Positions 41,099 through 49,116 of a DNA stretch of 64,000 nucleotides are shown here, one piece after another; the stretch's first letter is position 1; each line of letters begins with the position of its first letter. The notes under the pieces were generated by a model. It was not told the origin of the DNA, did not search any database, and was given only the letters and a program-made list of their open reading frames with translations. The translations under genes were made by a program, and so were the position numbers. The DNA comes from UBA10103 sp964437185 (GTDB lineage: Bacteria; Patescibacteriota; Minisyncoccia; Phycocordibacterales; UBA2100): assembly GCA_964437185.1 (NCBI GenBank), contig CAYTFU010000002.1:1-64000 (forward strand), given 5' to 3'.

Positions 41099-41349
41099 CA
41101 CCGTTTACAGAGAAGGTGCGAGACGTTGTGCGCAGAATTCCAAAAGGGAAGTCGATGACCTACAAAGAGGTTGCGACCAAAGCTGGTAATCCGAGGGCAG
41201 CACGTGCAGTCGGCGCAATCATGCGATCCAACTTCAACCGCGACATCCCGTGCCACCGCGTCGTACGATCCGATGGCTCTCTTGGCAGCTACAACCGCGG
41301 CGGGATGGAGCGAAAACGCGAACTGCTGAAGAGTGAGGGTGCGCTCTAG
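41095..41349 (+). CDS. MGMT-family DNA alkyltransferase domain protein
   Basis: 84 residues from an ATG overlapping the upstream stop. It is just the DNA-binding/active-site domain: TEKVRDVVRRIPKGKSMTYKEVA, then the methyl-acceptor PCHRVVRSDGSLGSYN and GGMERKRELLKSEG. The reactive Cys is kept, unlike the alkyltransferase-like (ATL) proteins with Trp at that place, but the N-terminal domain of Ogt/Ada-C is missing. It may repair O6-alkylguanine directly. Co-translated with the PD-(D/E)XK nuclease. Confidence 0.9.
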   Translation: MTPFTEKVRDVVRRIPKGKSMTYKEVATKAGNPRAARAVGAIMRSNFNRDIPCHRVVRSDGSLGSYNRGGMERKRELLKSEGAL

Positions 41350-41382
41350 CGATGTTGGCGCAAATTTCAGTATACTGGCGAA

Positions 41383-42105
41383 ATGGACGCCGCAGACAAC
41401 ATTAAGATCGAGCCGTCGTGGAAGCGCGTATTACTGGATGAATTTGGTAAGAACTATTTCAAAGAACTGGCGGAGTTTGTGCGTGGAGAGTATGAACACG
41501 CAATCGTGTATCCGCCGCCAAAAAATATATTTCGAGCGTTCGATCTTTGCCCTTTCGACCAAGTAAATGTCGTAATACTCGGCCAAGATCCCTACCATGG
41601 ACCCCGGCAGGCCAATGGCCTCTGTTTCGCTGTCACTGAAGGCTTAGTCTTACCGCCGTCACTCCAGAACATTTTCAAAGAGCTTCAAAATGATCTAAAA
41701 CTGAGGGTCGGTGGCGGCGACCGAGCGTCGAGCGAGGAAGTCCCTCGGCCAGCAGGACGAGGGAGCGATCTGGAGCATTGGTCCAAACAGGGTGTCCTTT
41801 TGCTTAACGCGACACTTACCGTGCGTGCGCATAGTGCCGGTTCGCATCAGAAGAAAGGGTGGGAAGAATTTACGGACGCGGTGATACGAAAACTATCCGA
41901 GGAGCGTGAGCATCTCGTATTCATACTCTGGGGCAACTACGCTAAGGCCAAAGGCGCCCACATCGACCGCTCGAAACACCTCGTGATCGAATCCGCGCAC
42001 CCGTCGCCACTCTCGGCTCACAATGGCTTTTTTGACTCTAAACCGTTTAGTAGAGCAAACGTATACCTCGCGTCACACGGGATCAGCCCTATTGATTGGG
42101 CCTAA
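41383..42105 (+). CDS. ung: Uracil-DNA glycosylase, family 1
   Basis: 240 residues. Motif A is LGQDPYHGPRQANGL (catalytic Asp about residue 69), the Ser-Pro loop LPPSLQNIFKEL and motif B ESAHPSPLSAHNGFF are present. It removes uracil from DNA. An insertion of about 20 residues (about 107-128: RVGGGDRASSEEV...) lies before DLEHWSKQGVLLLNATLT, where Ung proteins normally have a short Pro-rich loop; it is coded by a palindromic stretch. TATACT (41371-41376) ends 6 nt before the ATG. Confidence 0.95.
   Translation: MDAADNIKIEPSWKRVLLDEFGKNYFKELAEFVRGEYEHAIVYPPPKNIFRAFDLCPFDQVNVVILGQDPYHGPRQANGLCFAVTEGLVLPPSLQNIFKELQNDLKLRVGGGDRASSEEVPRPAGRGSDLEHWSKQGVLLLNATLTVRAHSAGSHQKKGWEEFTDAVIRKLSEEREHLVFILWGNYAKAKGAHIDRSKHLVIESAHPSPLSAHNGFFDSKPFSRANVYLASHGISPIDWA
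41706..41764 (+). repeat. Palindromic in-frame insertion inside ung
   Basis: Two small hairpins in succession: GGTCG/CGACC (41706-41722) and TCCCTCG/CGAGGGA (41741-41764, 10-nt loop). They code for a Gly/Arg/Ser-rich loop absent from typical Ung. Confidence 0.6.
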
Positions 42106-42117
42106 CGCAAAAACCAC

Positions 42118-43089
42118 ATGATACGCGTCGTAAACATCGTTTTAGCTGTCTTCGCGATTGTGCTGACTGCGGCCATTGTTTTGTCAGGTAACACAAAGAA
42201 TCCCTCGTCACGCATTCTTGCCGGCACGGGCGCAGAATCAAAACGAGCGTTAGTGAATGTTATAAACGATGTTGGTGCGACTAATGCATGGCGCATCTTG
42301 AAGGAAGCTTATTTGACCGATGGTCAGTTGCAGCATAGAAACATCGACCCGCATACTCTGGCTCATCAGATAGGCCGTGCGATATACAAAGAGCGTGGGA
42401 TCAACGGACTCAGTATTTGTGATGATGCGTTTACCGGCGGGTGCTTTCATGGCGTCGTGGAGGAGGTTTTAATACTAGATGGGGTTGGCGCATCTGCTCG
42501 GATCGGCAGACTTTGTTCAACGCTCGATAATCCGTCTGGCTGCGCGCACGGCGCGGGCCACGGTCTAAACGAGGCCTCCGAGAGAAATTTATCGAATGCC
42601 ATGCGCAGCTGCGCTACGTTTCCCGAATCTCTGAAACCAGACTGTATCGAGGGCCTTCTTATGGACAATCTTTGGTCCTGGAAAGAAGCTGACGTCCGAA
42701 GGAAGTTGTGGGCGATTTGCGAAGGTCTGTCTCCGGAGTATCACGTTGCGTGCGCGTCTAGTTTGGGCAACTACTTTAGCGAGCATAAAAGCGTAGACGT
42801 GCATAGTTATGAACCAAGCACAATTGCCGCTGTTTGTGGTACGGCGCCAACCGAAGAGATGTCTAATCGATGCTTACTACGGCTCGGCCAAAGTATTACG
42901 AGGCGAACCAATGGACACGTGGAGCAGATTATTCTTGAGTGCGGCCGATTGTTCACCGATCAGCAAGACGACTGCTTGAAGAACGCCGTTTCTTTCGCCA
43001 TCAGTGCAAAATACATCGATCCCTCGATTTCGCGACTCGACATTTGCGCAAGATATTTTGGAGAAAAAACTCAGCATTGCCCGATCTAA
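42118..43089 (+). CDS. Exported paired-cysteine helical repeat protein with His cluster, unknown function
   Basis: 323 residues with an N-terminal signal/anchor helix (about residues 5-22). The mature part has 14 Cys arranged in pairs: 101/109, 133/142, 165/176, 201/212, 240/252, 275/286 and 310/321; the last five pairs recur every 35-39 residues with 11-12 spacing, the pattern of disulfide-stapled helical hairpins. The His residues cluster in the N-terminal half: DPHTLAHQIGR (H79, H83), GGCFHGVVEE (H111) and GCAHGAGHGL (H144, H148), which could bind metal. I believe related HG-x-GH proteins exist in CPR bacteria and archaea, without known function. It is followed by two peptidases. Confidence 0.8.
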   Translation: MIRVVNIVLAVFAIVLTAAIVLSGNTKNPSSRILAGTGAESKRALVNVINDVGATNAWRILKEAYLTDGQLQHRNIDPHTLAHQIGRAIYKERGINGLSICDDAFTGGCFHGVVEEVLILDGVGASARIGRLCSTLDNPSGCAHGAGHGLNEASERNLSNAMRSCATFPESLKPDCIEGLLMDNLWSWKEADVRRKLWAICEGLSPEYHVACASSLGNYFSEHKSVDVHSYEPSTIAAVCGTAPTEEMSNRCLLRLGQSITRRTNGHVEQIILECGRLFTDQQDDCLKNAVSFAISAKYIDPSISRLDICARYFGEKTQHCPI

Positions 43090-43125
43090 GGTCGGTGGCG
43101 GACGAGGCGCTTTTGACATGATAGT

Positions 43126-44037
43126 ATGAATAGCATGATTAAATTCACACTCGGATTTTTAGCAGCGGCTGTGCTTGCAATTGGCGCTTATTTCTACCTC
43201 ACTCCTCGGCAAGCTGCGCCTCCGCAACCAGATACGGCATCCGAAAATTCTTTGGCTGGAACGACGGCTACGAATACACAGCCAGTCGCGGATTCCACAA
43301 AAACCGTCATCGGTACGTCAGTAAAGGGAAATGAGATCGTGGCGTACCATTTCGGCGAGGGTTCAAAGAACGTGTTGTTTGTCGGCGGCATACATGGCGG
43401 ATATGAGTGGAACACTGCGCTCCTCGCGTACGAAATCATGGACGAACTGAAGAAAAATCCAAACATCATTCCTACAGGGGTGCGCGTAACGATCATACCG
43501 GTACTCAATCCCGACGGTCTTGCGATTGTCGCGGGTACGTCGAGTCGATTTGCCGCATCTGATGTTTCTACCTCAAAAAGCGTGCAGGTATCGGGTCGCT
43601 TCAATGCAAACACAGTAGACCTGAATAGAAACTTCGATTGCGACTGGAAGGAGGCCGGGACTTGGCAAAACACCCGCGTAAGTGGTGGTAAATCGGCGTT
43701 CTCAGAACCCGAAAGCATCGCAATGAAATCATACATAGAATCGCTGAAGCCAGATGCTGTTGTCGTGTGGTACAGCGCTGCAGGCGGTGTGTATTCTTCA
43801 AGTTGTCACGACGGCGTATTGCCGCAAACGAGCGCGCTTACCGCCCTGTATGCAAAAGCCGCGTCGTATCCCGCGCATGAGGTGTTCAATTACTACGACA
43901 TCACGGGCGACATGGTAAATTGGCTCGCAAAAATAAAGATCCCCGCTATTAGCGTGCTCCTCACAAATCACACCGACATTGAGTTGAGCAAGAATCGTGC
44001 GGGCGTACAAGCCGTCTTAGAGTACATTTCGAAATAA
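43126..44037 (+). CDS. M14-type peptidase paralogue 1, probably inactive
   Basis: 303 residues: signal anchor, Thr/Ala-rich linker (about 28-58), then an M14 carboxypeptidase fold with FVGGIHGGYEWN (zinc His90, Glu94), PVLNPDGL, DLNRNFDCDW and AFSEPES. Where the third zinc His is expected (VVFWHS in the next gene) it has VVVWYS (Tyr216), and where the catalytic Glu is expected (ITVELK) it has ISVLLT (Leu279). Both losses in a protein that is otherwise well conserved suggest a pseudo-enzyme kept for binding, perhaps to peptidoglycan peptides or to its paralogue. Stop and next ATG are adjacent (tandem duplication). Confidence 0.88.
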   Translation: MNSMIKFTLGFLAAAVLAIGAYFYLTPRQAAPPQPDTASENSLAGTTATNTQPVADSTKTVIGTSVKGNEIVAYHFGEGSKNVLFVGGIHGGYEWNTALLAYEIMDELKKNPNIIPTGVRVTIIPVLNPDGLAIVAGTSSRFAASDVSTSKSVQVSGRFNANTVDLNRNFDCDWKEAGTWQNTRVSGGKSAFSEPESIAMKSYIESLKPDAVVVWYSAAGGVYSSSCHDGVLPQTSALTALYAKAASYPAHEVFNYYDITGDMVNWLAKIKIPAISVLLTNHTDIELSKNRAGVQAVLEYISK

Positions 44038-44038
44038 G

Positions 44039-44914
44039 ATGCGCTTTCTTTCGTCTCGACAACTCGTTATTTCTGTAGCGGTGATTGCGTTGCTCGCGAC
44101 GTACGGAGCCTACTTCTATTCACGTGAAGAGCCTCCAGAAGTGCAACAAGAGGTCGTCGCACCTGCTCCCGCCTACACGCGTGCGGTTATCGGCCACTCC
44201 GTGGAAGGTCGCGCTATCGAAGCGTTTACATACGGCGCCGGTGCGAGGCAACTTTTGTTTGTCGGCGGTATGCATGGGGGATACGAGTGGAACAGCGTGC
44301 TTCTTGCGTACGAAATGATGGATTACCTCGTGCAACATCCGGATTTCGTCCCGAGTGGCATGAGCGTTACCATAATCCCTGTAGCCAATCCCGATGGTCT
44401 CTATAGAATCGTGAACAAAGAGGGGAGGTTTACGCTCACCGACGTTCCATCGGACACAGATCAATCGCCCGGCCGATTCAATGCCCATGAAGTCGATCTC
44501 AATCGCAACTTCGACTGCAAATGGCAGCCTGAGAGCATGTGGAAGAGTCGCACTGTGAGCGGCGGCACAGCGGCATTTTCTGAGCCTGAGAGCCGCGCCC
44601 TTCGCGATTTTGTTCTCACGCACAAACCTGTCGCCGTCGTCTTTTGGCACAGTAAGGCAAATGCTGTGTATGCGTCGGAGTGCGAGAATGGGATTTTGCC
44701 CATCACGCGCGACATTATGAGCGCCTACGCAGGCGCCGCTGGTTATCCTGCAGTCGATAGCTTCGATAGCTACTCGGTGACTGGAGACGCAGAAGGGTGG
44801 CTCGCTTCCATTGCGATACCAGCGATAACGGTCGAGCTTAAGACACACGAAGATATCGAGTGGGACAAAAATCTTTTGGGAGTGACTGCGCTCGTCAAAT
44901 ATTTTTCAAAGTAA
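44039..44914 (+). CDS. M14-type zinc carboxypeptidase, paralogue 2
   Basis: 291 residues, anchored by an N-terminal helix. The full set of M14 residues is visible: FVGGMHGGYEWN (zinc ligands), PVANPDGL, VDLNRNFDC, FSEPES, FWHSKA (His204) and ITVELKTHEDIEW (catalytic Glu266). The exported location and the neighbouring VanY-type enzyme point to cutting of cell-wall peptides or of scavenged external peptides. It starts 1 nt after paralogue 1. Confidence 0.9.
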   Translation: MRFLSSRQLVISVAVIALLATYGAYFYSREEPPEVQQEVVAPAPAYTRAVIGHSVEGRAIEAFTYGAGARQLLFVGGMHGGYEWNSVLLAYEMMDYLVQHPDFVPSGMSVTIIPVANPDGLYRIVNKEGRFTLTDVPSDTDQSPGRFNAHEVDLNRNFDCKWQPESMWKSRTVSGGTAAFSEPESRALRDFVLTHKPVAVVFWHSKANAVYASECENGILPITRDIMSAYAGAAGYPAVDSFDSYSVTGDAEGWLASIAIPAITVELKTHEDIEWDKNLLGVTALVKYFSK

Positions 44915-44948
44915 TCTTACAGTGAGTGTGACGTGCTATAAATAGCGT

Positions 44949-45899
44949 ATGGACCAGGTAGGCGCTCCTCATCCAAATGCAGTCCACAAAAAACATCTGT
45001 GGATGTTTGGCGCCATACTAGCGATCGTTGTCGGCGGTGCATTTGTGTTTACGGGGGTGAAAATCGTATCGCTCAACACAGAAATTGCGCGTCTCACGTC
45101 GGATATCGCCTCAACCACTTCGGTGCTCTACGGGACAGCGGGCACGCTCTCCAAAAATATTTCCGATTTGAGTACCGAAACAAAGGGGATATCGCAAGAT
45201 CTCTCGAATACCAAAGAAAATATTGCAACGGTCAAAGATCAGGTAGGCGGCGTGCAGCAGACGCTCGGCTCCGTTTCGGGCACCGTTTCTACACTTCAAA
45301 AGCTTTCTACTATTGATGCTGAGCTTTTGAAAAAATACTCAAAGGTGTATTTTCTCAACGAAAATTACACGCCCGCCCACCTCTCTGTACTGCCGCAAGA
45401 CATAATCTACAGTAATACTCGTCCCGAAAGCTTTCTTACCGAAGCCGCGCCTGCACTCGTCCGAATGATGACGGCGGCGAAGGCCGATGGCGTCTCAATG
45501 TATGTATTTTCTGCGTTTCGATCGTTCGCAAAGCAGCAGACTCTAAAATCTCAATACACATTCACCTATGGCGCCGGCACCGCGAGCACTTTTTCGGCAG
45601 ATCAGGGCTACTCTGAACACCAACTCGGGACAACGGTCGATGTCATCGCGCCCGGCCTCGGTGGAGAATTGACCGTCGCTTTTGAAAAAACCCCGGCGTT
45701 TGCATGGCTTATGGCCAATGCGCACAAATTCGGATTTCACCTCTCCTATCCGCGCAACAATACATACTACGTGTACGAGCCCTGGCACTGGCGCTACGTG
45801 GGCGTAAAACTTGCCACGTACCTGCACGAACAAAACCTCAATTTCTACGACATGGATCAACGCACGATTGATACTTATCTGGCAAATCTATTCGACTGA
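44949..45899 (+). CDS. D-alanyl-D-alanine carboxypeptidase, VanY type (M15B)
   Basis: 316 residues: N-terminal transmembrane helix (about 17-37), a coiled-coil stalk of heptads to about residue 128, and an M15 domain with VFSAFRSFAKQ, the zinc motif SEHQLGTTVDV (His224, Asp231) and EPWHWRYVG (Glu277, His280). It should trim the terminal D-Ala from peptidoglycan stems outside the membrane. The long coiled coil suggests it reaches into the wall or binds a partner. TATAAA (44937-44942) ends 6 nt before the ATG. Confidence 0.93.
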   Translation: MDQVGAPHPNAVHKKHLWMFGAILAIVVGGAFVFTGVKIVSLNTEIARLTSDIASTTSVLYGTAGTLSKNISDLSTETKGISQDLSNTKENIATVKDQVGGVQQTLGSVSGTVSTLQKLSTIDAELLKKYSKVYFLNENYTPAHLSVLPQDIIYSNTRPESFLTEAAPALVRMMTAAKADGVSMYVFSAFRSFAKQQTLKSQYTFTYGAGTASTFSADQGYSEHQLGTTVDVIAPGLGGELTVAFEKTPAFAWLMANAHKFGFHLSYPRNNTYYVYEPWHWRYVGVKLATYLHEQNLNFYDMDQRTIDTYLANLFD

Positions 45900-45953
45900 C
45901 GAGTACTTTACTGCTGTCCATTAGCGAATCTACCGTATAGTTTCCACATTCTT

Positions 45954-46955
45954 GTGAATACTCAAAATCACGGTATTCTGAGTAGTGTGTTTCCGCATAC
46001 ACGGCTGCGCCGTTTGAGAAAAACTGAGGCACTGCGAACGCTAACCCGGGAGCAGAGGCTTTCTATCGACGATTTGATTTATCCGATTTTCGTCGAGGAA
46101 AATATACAAGCCCCTATTCCAGTAGAGACGATGCCTGGCGTGTTTCGAATTCCGGAGAGAAATCTAGACGATGAGGTGCGAGCGATCGCATCAGATGGAG
46201 TGAAAGCAATTATGATGTTCGGTGTCTCGCACAAAAAAGACCCCACGGGAAGCGATTCTTTGAGTCAAAGCGGTCTCATGGCGCGCATGATTAGGTGCGC
46301 AAAAAAAGCGGCTCCAGAGATGATCGTGATTTCCGACAATTGCTTTTGCGAATACACTGATCATGGACATTGCGGCGTAGTTCGTGACGGTTATGTGGAC
46401 AACGACCTTTCGATTAAAAACCTAGCGCGTCAGACTGTCGTAGCTGTCGAAGCTGGCGCCGACATGGTGGCGCCCTCTTCGATGTTGGACGGCCAAGTAC
46501 AGGCGATTCGGCAGACGCTCGACGCAGCGGGCCATGGCGACATCCCGATTATGGCGTATTCTACGAAATTCGCTTCCTGCTTTTACGGTCCTTTTCGCAA
46601 CGCCGCGGGATCAACACTACAAGGCGACCGAAAAACCTATCAGATGGATCCCTCGAACACTCGAGAGGCAATACGAGAATCCTTGCTAGATGAAAGCGAG
46701 GGCGCGGACATTCTTATGGTAAAGCCTGCACTTCCGTATCTCGACATTCTGTCGAAACTGCGAAAACGAAGCCTATTACCAATAGCCGCTTATCAAGTAA
46801 GTGGTGAATACGCAATGATCAAATTTGCTGCCCAAGCTGGTGCCATTGATGAGCGGCGCGCGGTACTTGAAACGCTCGGGGCGATACAAAGAGCTGGTGC
46901 CGATATTATTCTCACATATTTTGCTCGTAGTCTCGCTCGAGAAGGTATCATATGA
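45954..46955 (+). CDS. hemB: Porphobilinogen synthase (5-aminolevulinate dehydratase)
   Basis: 333 residues from a GTG (45954). Condenses two 5-aminolevulinate into porphobilinogen. TRLRRLRKTEALR and YPIFVEE at the start, the zinc-site cysteines in DNCFCEYTDHGHCGVV, the Schiff-base lysines in YSTKFASCFYGPFR and MVKPALPYLD, and YQVSGEYAMIK are all present; the Cys set marks the zinc-dependent class. TATAGT (45936-45941) precedes the start by 12 nt and is the presumed promoter of the whole hem operon. The enzymes that would make its substrate (HemA with HemL, or ALA synthase) are not in the window. Confidence 0.95.
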   Translation: MNTQNHGILSSVFPHTRLRRLRKTEALRTLTREQRLSIDDLIYPIFVEENIQAPIPVETMPGVFRIPERNLDDEVRAIASDGVKAIMMFGVSHKKDPTGSDSLSQSGLMARMIRCAKKAAPEMIVISDNCFCEYTDHGHCGVVRDGYVDNDLSIKNLARQTVVAVEAGADMVAPSSMLDGQVQAIRQTLDAAGHGDIPIMAYSTKFASCFYGPFRNAAGSTLQGDRKTYQMDPSNTREAIRESLLDESEGADILMVKPALPYLDILSKLRKRSLLPIAAYQVSGEYAMIKFAAQAGAIDERRAVLETLGAIQRAGADIILTYFARSLAREGII

Positions 46956-47001
46956 ATAATGCCCGTTATGTACTGAATGATCGAAGGGAAAAGCAGCAAT
47001 A

Positions 47002-47907
47002 ATGAAAACAATTCTGATTAAAATTGGTTCTCGTGGAAGCGAACTTGCACTTAAGCAAACAGATATCGTATTCGCGGCGCTTAAGGCAGCGGACCCATCT
47101 GTTTCCGTCGAGGTGCACGTAGTCCAAACACGCGGCGACGTTGACCAGCAACCGATTCCTCTCGACACCATAGGCAAGGGGTGGTTCACGAGAGAAATAG
47201 AAGATGAGCTTTTGCGGGGTGAAATCGACATCGCTGTGCATAGTCTCAAAGATATGGCGGAAGGCATGCCGCCGGGCCTCATGATTGGAGCATATCTTCC
47301 GCGTGAAGACGCGCGCGATGTTCTTATTACAAAAAACGGCGTGTCATATCAGGAATTAAAGCGGGGAGCAATAATCGGTACCGACAGTTCGCGCAGGCAG
47401 GTACAAATGCTTGCCCTCCGACCTGACGCACGGATGAAAAGCATACGCGGGAATGTGCCGACGCGTCTCCAAAAGCTACAATCTGAAGAATACGACGCAA
47501 TTATTCTTGCTGCAGCGGGTTTAAAACGTCTTGGAATGGAAAAAAAAATCACTCATTATTTTGCCTTGACGGATATCATTCCAGCGCCCGGGCAGGGAAT
47601 TCTTGCCGTACAAACACGAAGGGACGACACCGAGTTGGAACAAATACTCGCGCGAATCAACGATCTTGAGGCGGCGCAAGCGGCAACTTTGGAGAGATTG
47701 TTCTCGCGTACCGTCGGAGGCGGATGCAAAGCTCCGACAGGAGCCTACGCCGTAAAGGGACCAGAAGGATGGACATTGACGGCAATGATTGCTGCAGCAA
47801 ATGGCCGAATCATCCGGGGAGAAATGAGTACCCAATTAGATGGCGATTTTCAGATCGGCCAACAGCTCGCGAAGAGTCTTCTTATTACCCGTGATGCGGA
47901 AAAATAA
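47002..47907 (+). CDS. hemC: Hydroxymethylbilane synthase (porphobilinogen deaminase)
   Basis: 301 residues. Polymerises four porphobilinogens into hydroxymethylbilane. Motifs: GSRGSELALKQTD, TRGDVDQQPI, IDIAVHSLKDM, RGNVPTRLQKL, PAPGQGILAVQ and the dipyrromethane cofactor cysteine (Cys242) in TVGGGCKAPTGAYA. Length normal. It starts 46 bp after hemB behind an AAGGGA-type purine run and touches hemD directly. Confidence 0.95.
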   Translation: MKTILIKIGSRGSELALKQTDIVFAALKAADPSVSVEVHVVQTRGDVDQQPIPLDTIGKGWFTREIEDELLRGEIDIAVHSLKDMAEGMPPGLMIGAYLPREDARDVLITKNGVSYQELKRGAIIGTDSSRRQVQMLALRPDARMKSIRGNVPTRLQKLQSEEYDAIILAAAGLKRLGMEKKITHYFALTDIIPAPGQGILAVQTRRDDTELEQILARINDLEAAQAATLERLFSRTVGGGCKAPTGAYAVKGPEGWTLTAMIAAANGRIIRGEMSTQLDGDFQIGQQLAKSLLITRDAEK

Positions 47908-47908
47908 A

Positions 47909-48454
47909 ATGGAAATAGGCATAGATATTAAGGCGCTGTCGCTGTCGCGAAGCACAATTAGCGTTCTTCGCAATATTGCTCGATACGACCTCATTGTTTT
48001 TACAAGCAAAAATGCACAAAACTTCTTCAAGAGAGCACTCTCGCGGCTTCAAATAAAGCTGCCGAGGAGCAGCGGGATTGTGCGAGTGGGGCCCCGAAAT
48101 GATCTTCTTAAACTTGCCGTGCGGGGGAAGCGGATACTATTTCCGCGCTCCGCTCTAGCTCCGCATGACATTATCAGAGGCTTGCGGTCTAAAGGATGCT
48201 CGGTACGTGTCATTACTCTATACACAGCACATGGCACAAAATTATCCAAAAAACAAAGACAATTGATACTTAGCGGGAACATTGAGAGATTGTATTTCAA
48301 AAGCCCTTCTGGCGTACGAGGACTTTTGCAGCAAATGCGGGGACGAAATAAAAAGTTAGTACTTTCAATTCTTGCAGAATGCCTCGGCAAAACTACCGCA
48401 AGTGCGGCAAAAGCGGAGGGCTTTAAAAAAGTGGTAGTTGCAGGCATACTGTAA
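47909..48454 (+). CDS. hemD: Uroporphyrinogen-III synthase, short form
   Basis: About 181 residues from ATG 47909 (an earlier ATG at 47894 overlaps hemC). Assigned from position between hemC and hemE-type genes and from the weakly conserved HemD pattern: YDLIVFTSKNAQNFF, then GIVRVGPRN, a phosphate-loop-like VRGKRILFPRSALA, ITLYTAH, FKSPSGVRGLL and ECLGKTTASAAKAEGF. HemD is normally near 250 residues; here the first ~45 residues of domain 1 are missing. Whether the short protein can still invert ring D is open. If not, uroporphyrinogen I would accumulate. Confidence 0.8.
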   Translation: MEIGIDIKALSLSRSTISVLRNIARYDLIVFTSKNAQNFFKRALSRLQIKLPRSSGIVRVGPRNDLLKLAVRGKRILFPRSALAPHDIIRGLRSKGCSVRVITLYTAHGTKLSKKQRQLILSGNIERLYFKSPSGVRGLLQQMRGRNKKLVLSILAECLGKTTASAAKAEGFKKVVVAGIL

Positions 48455-48459
48455 GACCT

Positions 48460-49116
48460 ATGCGATACCACAGCTATATTTTTTTCGATGTATGCCAGAG
48501 CTTCCCTGTACCGTCGGCTGCAAAAATCAATACGTACAAAAAGGGTTTTGCTGCGATAGTGGAAAACAATGTCGATGTTGGTGTGCGAGCCTACGGGACA
48601 CTAGCACTTAAATCCGGTACGCGATTTATGTTACACATGAATGCAGGTTCTCCCGATGCGATACAGCTTCTTACGCGAAACTTATTGCACTCCGAGCTCG
48701 GGAGGCTTCTCACGATACGCTACACGCTCATGGGCATAACCCGATCATCGCAGTACAATCCAAAATCGGCCCCAAAAGAAAGCGTGCCAGATATGCCTCA
48801 TCGCTATCTTGTGGTGTATCCATTCACGAAAACTATCGAATGGTATTTAATGCCGTACGATGAGCGACGGGGTATCATGAAGTCCCACGTTGATGTCGGC
48901 CGCAAATTTAGCAAGAACATATCGCAGCTTCTCTTGTACTCATACGGCATAGACGATCATGAATTCATCGTGTCATACCAAATGAGTGATCTGGAAGAAT
49001 TCCAAACCCTCGTGATGGAAATGCGTGAGACCGAAAGCCGTCGTCACACGAAAAATGACCTGCCAATATTCACCTGTATACACATGTCACTTCCCGAGGC
49101 ACTCGACATGGTATGA
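48460..49116 (+). CDS. hemQ: Coproheme decarboxylase HemQ (chlorite-dismutase family)
   Basis: 218 residues of the chlorite-dismutase-like fold. The C-terminal half matches HemQ closely: YLVVYPFTKTIEWYLMPYDE, IMKSHVDVGRKF, YSYGIDDHEFIVSYQ and DLPIFTCIHMSLPEAL. The catalytic Tyr (Tyr120 in YPFTK), the propionate-binding Lys124 and the proximal haem His143 all line up with the Gram-positive enzyme. It oxidatively removes two carboxylates from coproheme with peroxide to give haem b, the last step of the coproporphyrin-dependent route. Between hemD and hemE; the hemE ATG overlaps its stop. Confidence 0.9.
   Translation: MRYHSYIFFDVCQSFPVPSAAKINTYKKGFAAIVENNVDVGVRAYGTLALKSGTRFMLHMNAGSPDAIQLLTRNLLHSELGRLLTIRYTLMGITRSSQYNPKSAPKESVPDMPHRYLVVYPFTKTIEWYLMPYDERRGIMKSHVDVGRKFSKNISQLLLYSYGIDDHEFIVSYQMSDLEEFQTLVMEMRETESRRHTKNDLPIFTCIHMSLPEALDMV

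Noticed and set aside
41706..43101. Shared 12-mer GGTCGGTGGCGG at 41706 and 43090 as a possible dispersed repeat
   Set aside because: Identical 12-mers are expected by chance many times in 64 kb, and the flanks do not match.
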